From contig JALHMI010000006.1 in NCBI GenBank assembly GCA_022844125.1, positions 186,001 through 250,000 of the forward strand: a stretch of 64,000 nt of DNA, read 5' to 3'. The notes under the pieces are model-generated. The model searched no databases. It was not told the DNA's origin and saw nothing but the letters and a program-made list of their open reading frames with translations. This document shows positions 63,150 through 64,000 of this stretch, in pieces; position 1 is the stretch's first letter, and every line of letters begins with the position of its first letter. This DNA is from Pirellulales bacterium. GTDB taxonomy: Bacteria > Planctomycetota > Planctomycetia > Pirellulales > PALSA-1355. The translations under genes and the position numbers were made by a program.

Positions 63150-63421
63150 CAGTGTGCATCCTGGCGGGAGCCGATCGAATGGTGGCAGGGCCAGTAACCC
63201 AGCCGATCGGTGAAGTGTCGCACCCAGGCTGCCACACGCCTAGGGCCCTTTTGCCGATCGATTTGTCGAGTGGCCCCACACCCGGCCGGCTCGATTAGTC
63301 CACGCGCGAAACATATGTCAGCGAAAAATGTTGCCGGCCGCCGCGCCGCGGTGGATAATCAGCCGCAGCGGCGCTGGCGGGTGCGCCGGCCCATTTCATC
63401 CTCTCGGCGGAGGCGTTCGTT

Positions 63422-64000
63422 ATGCAGGCTCGATTCCTGGCATTCGCTCTGGCGCTGGTTTTCATCGCGCGAGCATCGACTTGTGCCCAGCCGCTTCCCT
63501 CGGTCGCGCCCGACCGAGTCGGCCTGGCAACCGCACCGCTGGCCGAGATTGATGCCCGCATGCAGGCATATATCGACGAAGGGAAGCTGGCGGGGATCGT
63601 CTTGCTCGTCGCGCGCGAGGGGCAGGTCGCCCATGCCGGCGTCTACGGAAAGATGGACCTCGAGGCCGACATCGCCATGCGCCGCGACGCGCTGTTTCGG
63701 ATCTATTCGATGACCAAGCCGATCACGGGCGTGGCGTTAATGACGCTGTACGACGAGGGGCGGTTTCAGTTGGATGATCCCATCTCGAAGTACCTGCCAG
63801 GCTTTGAGACGGTTAAAGTCTTTGCCGGAAAGGATGGCGACAGGGTGACGGTCACGGATCTCAAGCGGCCGATCACCGTGCGCGACCTGATGTGCCACAC
63901 CGCCGGCCTGGCTTACGGAATCTCGCGAGCGACGCCCGTCGACGTGATGTACACCGAGGCTCGACTGCTCGATCGCTCGCAAAATCTCGATAGTATGCTG
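63422..64000 (+). CDS. Serine beta-lactamase/DD-peptidase-family hydrolase, 3' end outside the window
   Basis: 193 codons are present with no stop before base 64000. ATG 63422 has GGAGG about ten bases upstream. A signal peptide (FLAFALALVFIARASTCAQP) leads into the class C-like domain: GKLAGIVLLVAREGQVAHAG, the catalytic S-x-x-K as SMTK in IYSMTKPITGVAL, and LMCHTAGLAYG. The Y-x-N and H/K-x-G motifs would be downstream. Family members are esterases, D-aminopeptidases or PBP-like enzymes; the substrate is unknown. Confidence 0.85.
   Translation, partial: MQARFLAFALALVFIARASTCAQPLPSVAPDRVGLATAPLAEIDARMQAYIDEGKLAGIVLLVAREGQVAHAGVYGKMDLEADIAMRRDALFRIYSMTKPITGVALMTLYDEGRFQLDDPISKYLPGFETVKVFAGKDGDRVTVTDLKRPITVRDLMCHTAGLAYGISRATPVDVMYTEARLLDRSQNLDSML

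Overview
The window looks like a chromosomal piece of a Planctomycetota bacterium, probably near Pirellulales (inference). The pointers are two large surface proteins that carry the planctomycete LEPR-XLL-like N-terminal motif, a CsrA gene, an exosortase with four PEP-CTERM proteins (one frameshifted), many secreted proteins and high G+C. No rRNA, tRNA, CRISPR array or insertion sequence was found.

Layout. 1-2.9 kb: end of a periplasmic redox operon (MauG/CcpA-type peroxidase, a CxxCH protein with a streptogramin-lyase-like propeller, a cupredoxin lipoprotein). 3-6.7 kb: a PAS histidine kinase and an HNH nuclease, then a minus-strand group of two small membrane proteins, csrA, a CIA30-domain protein and TspO. 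6.8-8.9 kb: a DUF4397/RTX surface protein and a fasciclin protein. 9.2-13.8 kb: a MerR-HTH/B12-domain regulator, an SDR protein, an SDR-DUF2867 protein and a renalase-like FAD enzyme. Taken with TspO, CIA30 and fasciclin, this resembles the light/photo-oxidative stress islands driven by LitR/CarH regulators, but here the regulator has lost its two cobalamin-contacting histidines. 13.9-22.8 kb: a G1PDH-like dehydrogenase, an APC permease, a penicillin-acylase-type hydrolase, a GH30 glycosidase and, divergently, an unrecognised secreted protein.

22.8-30.7 kb is sparse: three PEP-CTERM genes (one broken by a one-base frameshift), a truncated YafY-like regulator and a secreted metzincin protease, separated by two gaps of more than 1.2 kb that hold no convincing gene.

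30.7-54.3 kb is one long plus-strand exopolysaccharide/exosortase operon: ECF-like sigma factor, exosortase, Wzz/BY-kinase, giant TPR protein, EpsI-like protein, sugar-phosphate transferase, polysaccharide deacetylase, five glycosyltransferases, acyltransferase, O-antigen-ligase-like polymerase, CapK/PaaK-like ligase, Wzx flippase, UDP-sugar epimerase and a membrane-anchored EEP hydrolase. Most genes overlap by 4-20 bases, so translation is probably coupled. The epimerase has no ATG/GTG/TTG start ahead of its Rossmann motif. A small PEP-CTERM protein and a 2156-residue multidomain surface protein (four exact 369-bp repeats, three LamG and two PKD-like domains) follow. The window ends with a polytopic membrane protein and the 5' part of a serine beta-lactamase-family gene.
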